Assembly: GCA_050084515.1 (NCBI GenBank)
Contig: CM114275.1
Span: 6,200,001 to 6,264,000, forward strand
Direction: 5' to 3'
DNA length: 64,000 bases
Origin: Blasia pusilla
Taxonomy: Eukaryota > Marchantiophyta > Marchantiopsida > Blasiales
The translations under genes were made by a program, and so were the position numbers. The notes under the pieces are model-generated. The model saw only the letters and a list, made by a program, of their open reading frames with translations. It had not been told where the DNA came from and made no database searches. Position 1 is the stretch's first letter; every line of letters starts with the position of its first letter. Below are positions 25,030 to 35,268 of the stretch, piece after piece.

Positions 25030-25480
25030 GCAGTGCTGCCAATTGTTTGCTGTCCCACGACTACAATTCCAGCAGCGGAAAAAGACGGGGAAAACGGGAG
25101 AAACGCGCAGTATATCAAACAACTTTACTGCAATGTTTTCCCCAAGAAACCCGGTCTCTCCATCAATTTCAACCCCAAATTCTTGTAGATGCGGTGTTCG
25201 ATGGGTTTACTAGTTCATGAAACACACTCGGAATACCATCACCCCCACCTTTTCTCTACGTCGTGAGAGAGTTCGAACACCTACGAGAGGTTTGAACCTA
25301 GACTCATCGCCCTATTTGGTGGACCGGCAGCGCAAGATTATGGTAATATTATGGTATTAGGGGATGTGGTTGTGAGCTAATAGTTTGAACCGGTGTTTGC
25401 CCCAACCCTTTGAGAGGAGTGGGGGGAAACAAGAATTAATGAACACTCCATAGCCTAAATGGTGAGAAAAAAACGGAAGA

Positions 25481-25559
25481 GAATCTGAAAGGGCCCGTAA
25501 TCATTTGACCGTGAGCTTGGTTGATCGATTTTTCGATTGTAGCCTTTGTCTCATTTGGA
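25481..25559 (+). repeat. Direct repeat copy 1, flanking the hAT region
   Basis: It shares GAA.CTGAA, CCGTAAT.ATTTG, TTTTCGATTGTAGCCT and GTCTCATTTGGA with 29,884-29,960, in the same orientation and about 80 percent identical. The two copies bracket 4.3 kb that includes the transposase. Confidence 0.8.
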
Positions 25560-26022
25560 GCAGCGTTCGGGAAGATTTTTTAACTACGAGAGTATTATTG
25601 GTAATATTTTCTATTACCCGGTTTCTTTTCCAGGTTACTGGCTCTAGGAGGATGTTATCATGTTTACAAGTTTTTTTCTGATATTTTTAATATTAATCTG
25701 TGGATATCCGAAAAATAGTTTTGTTCCCACGTTAAATTTATGTCCAAATTTCTGCTCTCCAGCATATTTCCGTTTTTTTTGCAAGTCGTCAACAGTAATC
25801 CGACCGTTGGTATATTTCCCGGAATTTTTTTTTTTCATGTGGAATTCCACCTTTTCTTATTCATTCACTCCCACAATCTACAATCTGAAGACTTAAATTC
25901 TAAAGACTAAACACTCTATTCACTTTCAAGTACATCTATTGAAGTTCCCCATTCTATGATATCCTTGGCACGAGTTGAACCTGATAATACTCCCACTCGT
26001 TGGGAGCCAAGGATCCTCCCCC

Positions 26023-26062
26023 TCTAGAATACTTGGAGCTTTAGGGCTCCAAGTATTTTAGA
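26023..26062. repeat. Short inverted repeat, MITE-like hairpin
   Basis: TCTAGAATACTTGGAGC (26,023-26,039) pairs with GCTCCAAGTATTTTAGA (26,046-26,062), with one mismatch and a 6-nt loop. The following AGAGCCCTACCAAACA resembles the subterminal parts of plant MITEs. It lies about 150 bp downstream of the hAT coding relic. Confidence 0.75.
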
Positions 26063-26208
26063 AGAGCCCTACCAAACAAATTTATAAACATCCTACTAAA
26101 CAGGTATTTCACTGTTGTCTTCTCCCACATCTGAAGACAAATATTTTTCTGGACTAGCAAATCTATACCTAAAATGGGCAGAATTTTTCCATAACACCAC
26201 AGACTCAG

Positions 26209-28297
26209 CTAACAACTCCTCATTATCAAGAAAGATCCTTCTAAGGCAATTCTCAAAACAACATCTAAGTATTTAGTCGAAAATCTATTGCAAGATTTGC
26301 TTTTGATCATATTGTGAATGGAGAATGCTCTCTCACAAATGGCAGTACTAACACATTTGACTCTAGCAATATTTTCTAAAACCAACAAGTTTGAAAATTT
26401 ACATTGCAAAGAGGGACTCCAACTTACCATAGCCCATATATCTCTGAAGTTGTGATCCTTCCACTCTATGGTAACCATCAGTTTGAAAAACCAAAACTCT
26501 TGTTTCACAATAGGAGAATTAATTACAGGAGGTTGCAACTGACCCTTCAGAGGTAATTCACCTCCAAAATGACCACACAAATCATTAAGATCCTTACAAC
26601 CCCAACTATTCAATCCCACCTGTCTAGAAGGCATGTCCAAGGGGTTTAGAATTTTCATTGCACCAATGAGATGGTTGTCTCGAAATCGTTCTTGTAAGGC
26701 TGAACAAACACTCTTAGCAAACCTTTTCTGAAAGAACAAGGCAGCCTCCAAGTCCCTACCTGTACGATCTCGGGACATCTCTATACTATGGAACCTTTTA
26801 TCCCTTACCTCAGACTGTAAGCGTCGAAGATAGCCACCTGGAGGCCCAAAATCAGGTAAAATGTGATAACCGGTTTCTTCAGAGAAGGTCGATGCATTTA
26901 AGTCATGTGTTTCCATCACAAAATTCATAGTGATGGAAGCTATCTCGGAATTTACAATACTCCCTATAGTGCTAACATCCATAAACTTGTACTGAAAAAT
27001 CTTGCTCAGATTTGCAAGCATGGAAAGAATATCAGCCAGAAAATACAACTGGTAGATCATTTGGAATGATCTTAGCTTGTTAAATAAATTACCAGCATTC
27101 CCATCATCCTCTGAAGGAGAGATATCCCTGAAATAACTCAACACCGATTCTAGAGAATCACAAAATGTGGAAACAGCTTGCCATCGAGATAACCATCGTA
27201 TTTTATGGTATCTTTTCATGACTTGTTGGGAGTCATTGAACTTCTCCTACAAAGATGCTAGGATTGTTTTCCTCTTGGAGGACCTCTGGAAGTAACCAAC
27301 AACAAAATTGAGAATGGAATCTACTTCAGTAGAGATTGACTTGCAATCAGCTGTTTTTGCAGCAGACAAAGCAACAAGATTTGTCCTATGAGCAACACAA
27401 TGAACAAATAGAATGTAGGAGTTCACCTTTTGCTTCATTTGTGAAGCTACCCTTGTCTGGCTATCTACCATTGTTGAGGCCCCATCAGATCCAAATGCTA
27501 CCATCTTGGTAAACTCCAACCCTCCATCCTTGATTAGTTGCAGCAAGGTTTCAGTAATGGCATTAGAAGAGTTGGATTCGCATTGAAGTAATCCTAGAAA
27601 ACAACATTCTGCTTGACCCTCTTCAATGAAAGTGGCAAACACAACTAAATGACATGTAACAAATATATCGGTGGATTCATCAATCATGATACCAAAAAAG
27701 GGAGAGGCCTGCACTCTGGAAAGAGTTCTTCTCTGTAGAACTTGGTTGATATAATAAGATATTTCACTGCAACTCTTTTCATTGTGGTAAAGATCTCGAG
27801 TTATAGGTGCATTTACATAAAGCATTAACTTACAGAGATTGGGGAATTTCAGAAATGGAATTGCCTCTTTCGCAAGGAAGTATGCACACCTAAACAGTGT
27901 TAGGAGGGCTACTTCACAAGTTCGGTTTGTTGTTGCAATGGCCTTGGCCATCGATTGCTTACCTCCATTTGTAGCCCATGACAGTTTGATATGCTCATTG
28001 GAATTGGCGTGGTTAGTAAATGGAGAGACTTTGCAATTGATTGCTCCATCTCTAGCAAAAGCACTCTTCCCCTTACCCTTCCTACATACTTTACAAAAAA
28101 TTCTACCAAGGGCTAAATCATAGTCAATCCAGTCGTATATTGAAATACCAAACGTCCTTCCAAGCTACACGAACTTTCTTAGGTAAGGCTGCACTATTGC
28201 TTGACGTAGGTTGTTCATCTTTATCATTAGATGAGCCAGACAATGCAATGATATCTGGAACATCGTTCCGGCGTCCCTTGTCTAAGAAAGCACTCAT
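26209..28297 (-). pseudogene. hAT-type transposase (ZMYM/KIAA1586-like), nearly complete
   Basis: Reading on the minus strand from ATG 28,297 (MSAFLDKG) there is a TTF/BED-like zinc-finger block (IFCKVCRKGKGKSAF, then HANSNEHIKL), a DUF4371-like region, and the RNase-H-fold core. The core shows FGIMIDESTDI (first catalytic Asp), MVAFGSDGASTM (second Asp) and, near the C terminus, AICERAFSIHNMIKSK, which holds the catalytic Glu and dimerisation segment typical of hAT. Only two lesions were seen: a one-base frameshift near 28,145 and a single in-frame TAG at 27,249-27,247. The frame is otherwise open for about 690 codons, which marks this as a fairly recent element. Exact terminal inverted repeats and 8-bp target duplications were not found. 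Confidence 0.85.
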
Positions 28298-28480
28298 GGT
28301 CTTCTATCTCTTGGCCATTTAACCACAATAAAAAGACTCAAATGCGGGAAACAAGTATATAAACCAACAGGTGGCCAAGGCTCAAGCAAATGGCTTGATC
28401 TTTCAAATCGGATGGAAGAGTTCGGGCGGATCTAGAGCTACGAAGGTTCAAGTCAAGAACGCGAACTTCCAAAGCACTAA

Positions 28481-28500
28481 CTAAACCCTAAACCCTAAAC
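28481..28500 (+). repeat. Short telomere-like run (CTAAACC)n
   Basis: Nearly three units of the plant telomere repeat (complement of TTTAGGG). Too short for a chromosome end; such telo-boxes are common in plant promoters. It lies about 185 bp upstream of the hAT start codon. Confidence 0.8.
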
Positions 28501-28891
28501 TTTACTTCAGTAAACTTAATCTAAACATCTGAGTATTTGTGAAGAAAGGTACTAATCTCTGCAAGCGTGGAAATTGAATCCACGGTACCCAAATAGGACA
28601 GTCGGATTGAACCAATCCCCAAGTATGACAGTCGGGAGACCAGTTGCAAAACGGCTATAACGAAAGCCGATTTGCAACTTCAAGACTTCAACGGGGCTCA
28701 CTGTGAATCAACAGCCAAATCATGTTACTGAAAAATGAAACAGAAAATACACTAACGCTAAACTGAAGTACGGATCTGTGGAGGTAAAGCGTAGAGCAGC
28801 AAAGTAGCAAAAACGAGCAGCAGCAAATCAGAGAGCGGAAAAACATCAAACATTCGGATCAGTAGCGCTAGAGCGGACGTCGACAAGAATG

Positions 28892-29264
28892 TTGGGGCAA
28901 GGCCAAAACTCAGACCGGCAAGGCTGTCTTGCAAAAGCGGACGTCGAGCAGAGCTTCCGTGCATGAGCAGACGTTGACGGGAGATATTGGGGCAAGGCCG
29001 CAAGGTTGAAACTCAGACCGCCAAGGCTATCGCGAAGTTGACAAGGAGCCAACGTTGAGTGGAGTTGTTGCGCAAGAGTAGACGTCGAGCAGAGCTGCAC
29101 TGCAGCGAGAGAAAATCTGTGAAATCGAAGTTCGGCTGCTTCTTCACTGTGTAGTGAAGAAAAGAGTTCGAACACGGGAGAATCTCAAAGAATTTGCGAA
29201 CTCGAGTGCGGAGTTGGGCAACTTTGGCTGCTTCGACATTGTGTAGTGAAGAAAAGAGTTCGAA
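28892..29264 (-). repeat. Degenerate roughly 92-95-bp repeats upstream of the hAT relic
   Basis: TTGGGGCAAGGCC occurs at 28,892 and 28,987 with ACTCAGACCG after both. GACGTCGAGCAGAGCT occurs near 28,935 and 29,083. GTGTAGTGAAGAAAAGAGTTCGAA occurs at 29,149 and 29,241. Together they suggest an old tandem array. Clustered short repeats in subterminal regions are common in hAT elements, where they bind transposase. Confidence 0.7.
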
Positions 29265-29883
29265 TGCGGGAGTCGAGACCGGGCGGGAATCTGGCAGCGG
29301 TTTGCCAACGTCGAGTGAGAGGAGAGGAAAACTGTTCGAATGAGGGGGGGGGGACTCCCTGGCGTACTACCCCCAGGGCCCAACCTCCTTGGGTCCAGGC
29401 TCCGCAGGACAGAAGCCACAACTTCCCCCGTAACCCGTGGCTAGAAAGCTGTCGATGGAGATCGGACGGCTAAAGGGGCATACGGGTTAGGGTTCACCAC
29501 CATCCCACTAAGTTTTGACGGTGCGGATCTCTGCATGAAAAACTAATCTCCATCCAACCGTCCATCATGCCATCCAATCCCCCTATGCCACCTACGTACC
29601 TGATTTCCCGTAGTTGGGAATTACAACAGCAGCAATCTAGGAGGCTTACTCCGGGAAGCCATCGTCTTCTGTCGGATTCAGTCGGCCCTCCGCCATATTC
29701 CGACACATTCCTACTGGAATCCAGACAAGCACCGTCAGCCCCGACATTGCCCCGTCAAATTCTGGTACATGTGCAAGGTTCGTTGGAAGTCCTGCCGGAA
29801 CTTTCCCTGCTAGATCGAAAATTCACGAAAAGTGCCGGCCAACACTACTCGTAACTCCGGATCTATGAAAACATTGATTTGGA

Positions 29884-29960
29884 GAACCTGAAGGGACCGT
29901 AATGATTTGCCCGTGCGCTTGATGGGTCGGTTTTCGATTGTAGCCTGCGTCTCATTTGGA
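29884..29960 (+). repeat. Direct repeat copy 2, flanking the hAT region
   Basis: Partner of 25,481-25,559, same orientation. It begins GAACCTGAAGG and ends GTCTCATTTGGA. Either remains of an older element split by the hAT insertion or a local duplication. Confidence 0.8.
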
Positions 29961-30320
29961 TCTTACCGTTAAATGTCATATTCAGAGACGGCACTTCATA
30001 ATTTAAAATTTAGGAAGAGAAATTCAAGTGAAGGACAATGTTCAATACAACTTTGGAATTGGATGGCGATAAACAAGCACCTAATTGAAAGGAAGGGCAA
30101 CAACAATTTGTTTGCTCATGTAGAAGAGAGATTTGGGAGTATGAGGGTACCCTCATTCAATATGAGAGTACAAATTACTCTACACTAGCGTAATTTTCTG
30201 TGCTAGTGACAACACAAAAAAGTTTTCTTTACTTTTTCTTTTCTCTTAAGTTAATTACCCCCTTTATTTATTTATAGTTAAATTGACATGTGTCTATAAT
30301 AGAGAAGCCCTCATAAATAT

Positions 30321-30368
30321 TAGAACACTAGATGGTGCTTGTGTTCTAGTGCACCATCTAGTGTTCTA
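30321..30368. repeat. Perfect 18-bp hairpin
   Basis: TAGAACACTAGATGGTGC (30,321-30,338) and GCACCATCTAGTGTTCTA (30,351-30,368) are exact reverse complements around a 12-nt loop (TTGTGTTCTAGT). The loop itself repeats GTTCTAGT. A further CATCTAGTGT lies 13 bp after the hairpin. Likely the core of a foldback or MITE. Confidence 0.95.
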
Positions 30369-31618
30369 GTGGCATGATTTCATCTAGTGTGGATTTTTTT
30401 CTAAACATGAAAGGATTACTAGGTGATAATTGACTAAGTAAAAACATCACCCAAGATGAAATAGAAAATCAAGGAAGTTGCAATGTTCCAATGTTAATAT
30501 TGATGCAATGGTGTTGACTTCAACGGGTTGGTCTTATTTCAAGTTATTTGAGCATGTAGGACAAAGATGTAATTGAAAAATTGGATAATCCCTTGTTGAT
30601 TCATTAAAACTCCAATGGTTAGCCAAATATGATGTGACAAGTCAATTTGCGCTTTGTTGGATGAATTTTATCATTGGTTAAATCCACCAAAGGCAATTTC
30701 ATATAGAATTTTGTTGATAATCAATAATGTGGGTGTTTCATTTTTCTTTCAACTTCATGTTGAAGTCGAATGTAACATAAGTATTATTTACAGAGGAGCG
30801 GTTTTCAAATGATGACATGACAAAATTCATTACATGTCTTCTAAGTCGTGCATGGGTAGAGCGACGCGTGACATGGGTGGGGGACATTCAAGTAACAGGG
30901 CGTTCAAGGTTAGGGACCATGGAGTGGACCCTAACCGTGAACATGCGGTCCCCCCACGGGTCCTAACTAGTAGACAACATTATTGAATGGTATGAAATGA
31001 TTAAGAGAGGTACAACCGTTAAGTGTTTAGTGCAAAAAGTCAAATTTGGCACCATAAACCAAATTATAAGATGAGTTGCCAAAGGGATTAAGAACTTCAT
31101 GATTGATAAAAACATGGTGGAACTCAAAGAGACAATAAAGTTTGGCATCAAAATTAAATGATTACATTTACTATCATGGTCATGGGATATAGTCGTTGTA
31201 GCTCTCATATATTTATTTCTCATTGTCTACCTAGTTTAGACCCCATCGTCAAGCTATTCATTCCTCGCTTCCAACTCATCTAAAGTAATTCAAATTTACT
31301 ACAATTGGGACGCCAATAAGGTACGCAATCACTTAAATTTATAAACCAACGTCACAAAACATTATTCAACTAGTTTTGCCCCTCTAATAGAAGTGTCCAC
31401 GAAGTGGGGTGACACGATCTATGGTTGAAAGTTAAAAAAATTCCACTAGCCATGATTTAATGTTAGGACCTGGAACAAAAAGAAAACTTTTAGAAATCCG
31501 TTTGGAGCTCATACTAGGGGGATATACAAATAATAATGCACTTGCCACACTATTTAATTAATTAAAATCTTCTTAGAGCTTGCAACCCTAACCTTGCACC
31601 CGGGAAGCCGAAAGATAT

Positions 31619-32551
31619 TCACGTGGCAGCCGGTGCACCCTGAGCGGGTTCGACTGTCGGATTTGGGCGTAAGCTTGCCCGGGGGCCGGCTACAGGCGGG
31701 ATATCCTGACGTAGACTTGCCCTGGGAGCGCCTCCGGATTCAGGATTCGCCGCCTCGGTAGCTGGGCTCGGTTTCAAACTCCCCCTCACGGCTTCCGGCG
31801 CAGGGTTAGTAGCTTCGGGAGGAGCAGCCCCTGCCGGCGCAGGACTGTCAGCCTCGAGCGCCGGTTTGGCTGGTTCAGTCCGTGGCGCGGCCTCGGCGGT
31901 CTGGGCCGGACGCAAGCTAGGCCGAGCCGCAGGCTCCGCTGGCTGGGCGGGAAGTAAAGTAGCCCGAGCAGCACGCTCATCATCCTTAGCGGGCACCAAG
32001 CTTGTCCTCAAAATAGGATCGGCTAGCTGGTTGGGCCGCAAGCTGGACCTCGTCTCATCTAGCCGGCCGGCGAGTAAGCTTGCGGGGGTGGCTGTTTCTG
32101 CTAACTTGGTGGGAAGTCGGGCTGGTGTGGGAGTGGAGAGGGCGAAGGCCGCGAGAGGGAAGTTGCGGGTCGGGGACTTGGGACTCCTGAGACGAAGCTC
32201 ATCTTCATCGACGACGATTTCGTCGTAAGGTATTGAGAGGAACAATTGGCTGTCCTTCAGATTCTTCGCCTTGAATCCCGAGAGGTTTTTGATTCTGTTT
32301 TGCTCGAGAGTTCCATTGATGTGCGTGTGATGCATGATAATGACTTCCGCGGCAGGAAACTCCTGCTGTGTTTTGGCAGGTTGTCGCATCCACATTTGCC
32401 CCGTTTGCTGGTTGTACCCGAACTCATTGATGGTGGACAACGGGAAGAGCCCGGGCGGCAACTGGAACTTCTTAAGGATCGCGATGGCGCTGGATCGACT
32501 CTCCGGTCCCGTGGCGACTGTCGCACCTTCTGCGCTAGACGGGGTTGACAT
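31619..32551 (-). CDS. DUF538-domain protein with Pro/Ala-rich tail, 310 aa
   Basis: A single uninterrupted minus-strand frame. The DUF538 domain covers about residues 20-137: LKKFQLPPGLFPLS (the family's hallmark start), FPAAEVIIMHHTHINGTLEQNRIKNLSGFKAK and FLSIPYDEIVVDEDELRLRS...NFPLAAF. DUF538 is a plant family of mostly 150-180-residue proteins, some linked to stress and some similar to lipid-binding folds; the biochemical role is not settled. There is no signal peptide at this start, unlike many members. Residues from about 138 to the end are low-complexity Pro/Ala/Glu with a repeated R-x-S-L-R-P theme, more than doubling the usual length. The upstream in-frame TTG at 32,596 is not used; ATG 32,551 gives MSTPSSAEGA. 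GC content and CpG are high for this window. Confidence 0.87.
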   Translation of the reverse strand: MSTPSSAEGATVATGPESRSSAIAILKKFQLPPGLFPLSTINEFGYNQQTGQMWMRQPAKTQQEFPAAEVIIMHHTHINGTLEQNRIKNLSGFKAKNLKDSQLFLSIPYDEIVVDEDELRLRSPKSPTRNFPLAAFALSTPTPARLPTKLAETATPASLLAGRLDETRSSLRPNQLADPILRTSLVPAKDDERAARATLLPAQPAEPAARPSLRPAQTAEAAPRTEPAKPALEADSPAPAGAAPPEATNPAPEAVRGSLKPSPATEAANPESGGAPRASLRQDIPPVAGPRASLRPNPTVEPAQGAPAAT

Positions 32552-35268
32552 TCGGTAACTCCTGATGGTGAACTCGAGCGCCTGTTGATATTGCAATTTG
32601 TGGATCCTATTCCCCTCGTCGCAAGTTTACGGACTCAGTTGTGTAGGATCTGCGTAAAGTGGAGATATGCAGTCGATGGAAGTCGTCACGCTGCGCAGAA
32701 GTCCGCTTAGCCTGTCCAAGCATGGATGGGTTCACATGATGGTCAGTAGAGTTGGAACTGCTCTCACCACGTGCAGCGTGAATCTACTGAGAAACCTAAG
32801 GGCAAGGGATGTGGTTAAAGCAACTCAAACAAACAAGTGCGCAATCATGTCTTAGTTGTCTTGACTGGTAACAACTTACAAGCGCTGGATTGGCTAGATG
32901 TAATAATTACTGCAGTGATCTATCCTAGCCAGACCACTTCTCACCACTTTTGCAGCTTCAATTTGGAAAGCACTCGTGACGAGCTATTATTACCCAGAAG
33001 GTATGCACTTCGTGGGGACTCGGGAAAAGAAAGGTTGGCCTTTAAATACCAGATCACGTCCCGACGTGGACGTGAATCTGATTTGGTGGTGATTTACGTG
33101 GGAATCCTCCGGTAGATGGATGAGTGACCAAAGTAGCTAGTGCGGCCAGACACGTGGACCTAAATCCGACGTCATTCTGTGAACGAAGTCGACCTACTGT
33201 GGTCACGGAACTACGCAAGTCTCGGCGGCCAGTTATAAGCCCCAAGAACGAATTGAAGATTGATTTAAGCTGACACAAAACTTGGTCTGGAAACAGGCCG
33301 CAGAGTAGGAAATGGCCGTAGGACACAATATCTCGGTGGTTTACGTAAGATTGATAAAAACTTTCCCCAACAATCTTAACATATTATAAGGGAGTTCATC
33401 CTGCAAGAGCGATGAGCTTTATTTAGCTTCATTTAGCGAAGACCTCTGTCGTTTTAGTAATAAAGATAGATGACCACATGCAGACGTTGATCAAAGCAAT
33501 GGCTTCACTCAATCTTCTTTTATCGAGCTTGGAAGGATTACAATAAGTGAGTAGAAGGACCAGCCTGTTAATTACCTTGCGAATCTTTCTTCTTCACGGC
33601 CATTTAGTCGTTTTCGTTCAGTACGGTTATGTGCTTCGACGTTTGAATCATCACGGGGCATCTCTACAGAAAGAATTGATCATAATCGACAAAGGATGAC
33701 GTGAATTATGTAATCGACTAGTTTACCTGTCTTGAAAAAAGGAGGGTGCAGTACAACGAGGGATTCTATTATCGATCAGTTAGGAGCCTCCACTGGCTGT
33801 CCAAACTTCATTCCGTGGCCTGAGAACATGCCTCTTGACCGAAGGGCATATCCATGGTCTTTCCCGAATTGAGGTTCGTTCCCCCTGCACAGCCACTTAC
33901 ATCTTTCATCGATCTTTCAGCAAGCTAACGACCCTGTACATCCAAATTCTAGATAACAAGCGTTTCTAATGAGAAATTTTTAACGTAACGAAATCTCTTG
34001 CATTCCTACATTTGATCCAATCAAATTCGATTTTGAACGAAGTTAGCAGAGAATTTTCCATGCCACCTCATTCTCCACCAGTGGAATTTCCTGGGAGAAC
34101 CTTAGCCATGTCCGAAAAATAAATCACCAATATTTTATCACGAGTAAAATGAACCATGGGCTTTAACTGCTACAAGCCATAGGATCCAGCGCCAGACTGA
34201 CCTTTCTCTTTAGATGTAATCACGAATCTACACAGTGGTCAATCTCTTCCCAATTTCAGCTAGTCTTTTTCATTATGCAGGCTATCGACTGTAAAGTCAA
34301 TGTTGCCGAGGACATTCTGTTGCACAACAGAATCCGACAATTCCCTGTCCGCGAACTCCCAAAAGCATTGGACGTTGAATGCGCGAGTTAACCGAAGATT
34401 GGTGGCATGGTTAAGATGAGCGTACTGAACATCGTGTACAGTGGAAGCAGCCGCCGCTGGAACTTGACTTTTCGACAGAAGCCTTTCCTTTCGAAAGTTG
34501 ACGAAGCGTCCGTTAACCTTCAATCGTCGGCAAGTTCCCTTCGTACCCTCTCGTTCCGGACCGTCGTTTCCCAAGGGCTCTCCCGTTCGACATTACACTT
34601 TTGGTGGCCCGGCTAATCCCGTATGCTGCCTAACTTAATCAACCCGATGTCCGTCAGCTCAAGGCTCAGAAATCCTTCTTTCCTAAACGCTACTCGTCTC
34701 CTAGTATTGCTATTCTACACGAGGTACCCTATTAGCGAACATAATTACACTGCTTAGAGGCATTATCGCTAGATACGACCTCAGCTCTTAGGTACAGTAA
34801 CCACGTGTAACCAGCGTTAGGAGACGTAGGTAGTACGCTAGATTCCCGGTCATCTGGAGAGACGGGCGATTATTATCCCGTAGGACCTACGGAAGCGTAA
34901 TGTCCAAACCCGGGATAGCTCACCGGCTTCCGGAATGCCTTCTCGACGTACAGCGGACCGAAAAGACAGAACACGACCATGGGGAGTCGGGGACTGAGTA
35001 GATACTTCCCTGCCAGTGTTTAGGTGTTACTGTAGAGTAGTTGCCACCTCTAGCGCCAGACGCCGGTTTCACGTGGCTTCATAAGGTCATCCTCTAAGAT
35101 GACATGTTTTAGCAGGTTAACTATTTAAACGGGTCGTCGATTGAAGCTGCGCATTGGGGACCGGACCCGGCATCCGATTCTCAATAAAATGAGAAACGAG
35201 CCCAAGTGAGCGTCACGGACACACCGAAACATTCGAGAAATCTGTGCGGTCGTCTACGTCTAGGTGAA
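32552..35268. other. Divergent upstream region of the DUF538 and HISN4 genes
   Basis: The two genes are transcribed away from each other and share this 2.7-kb spacer, with base composition closer to 45-50 percent GC and no CpG depletion. A TATTTAAA (35,123-35,130), about 145 bp before the HISN4 start, is a candidate TATA box. Minus-strand TATTTAAA near 33,040 could serve DUF538. Open frames at 33,054-33,326 and 34,260-34,574 (minus) have no motifs and are not called. Confidence 0.4.

Larger units (their letters stand above)
25030..26208. other. Spacer between the C2HC gene and the hAT relic
   Basis: No gene recognised. It contains the first copy of a roughly 78-bp direct repeat (25,481-25,559) and a MITE-like hairpin at 26,023-26,062. 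The 25,640-25,900 frames are T/A-rich and have no motifs. Confidence 0.45.
29265..31618. other. Intergenic region with repeats, no gene recognised
   Basis: GC-richer to about 29,850, then AT-rich. Several overlapping open frames (70-95 codons) at 29,140-29,860 lack motifs and conflict with each other, so I leave them out. It contains direct repeat copy 2 and the hairpin at 30,321. Confidence 0.45.

Noticed and set aside
28481-28500. Chromosome-end telomere
   Set aside because: Only about three degenerate units, flanked by ordinary sequence.
31866-32548. Plus-strand ORFs of 120 and 100 codons opposite the DUF538 gene
   Set aside because: They are antisense shadows of the GC-rich DUF538 frame, which has a clear domain.
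34260-34574. 104-codon minus-strand ORF between the DUF538 and HISN4 genes
   Set aside because: Protein-like in length, but no motif, no splice partners and a competing plus-strand frame; not enough to call a gene.
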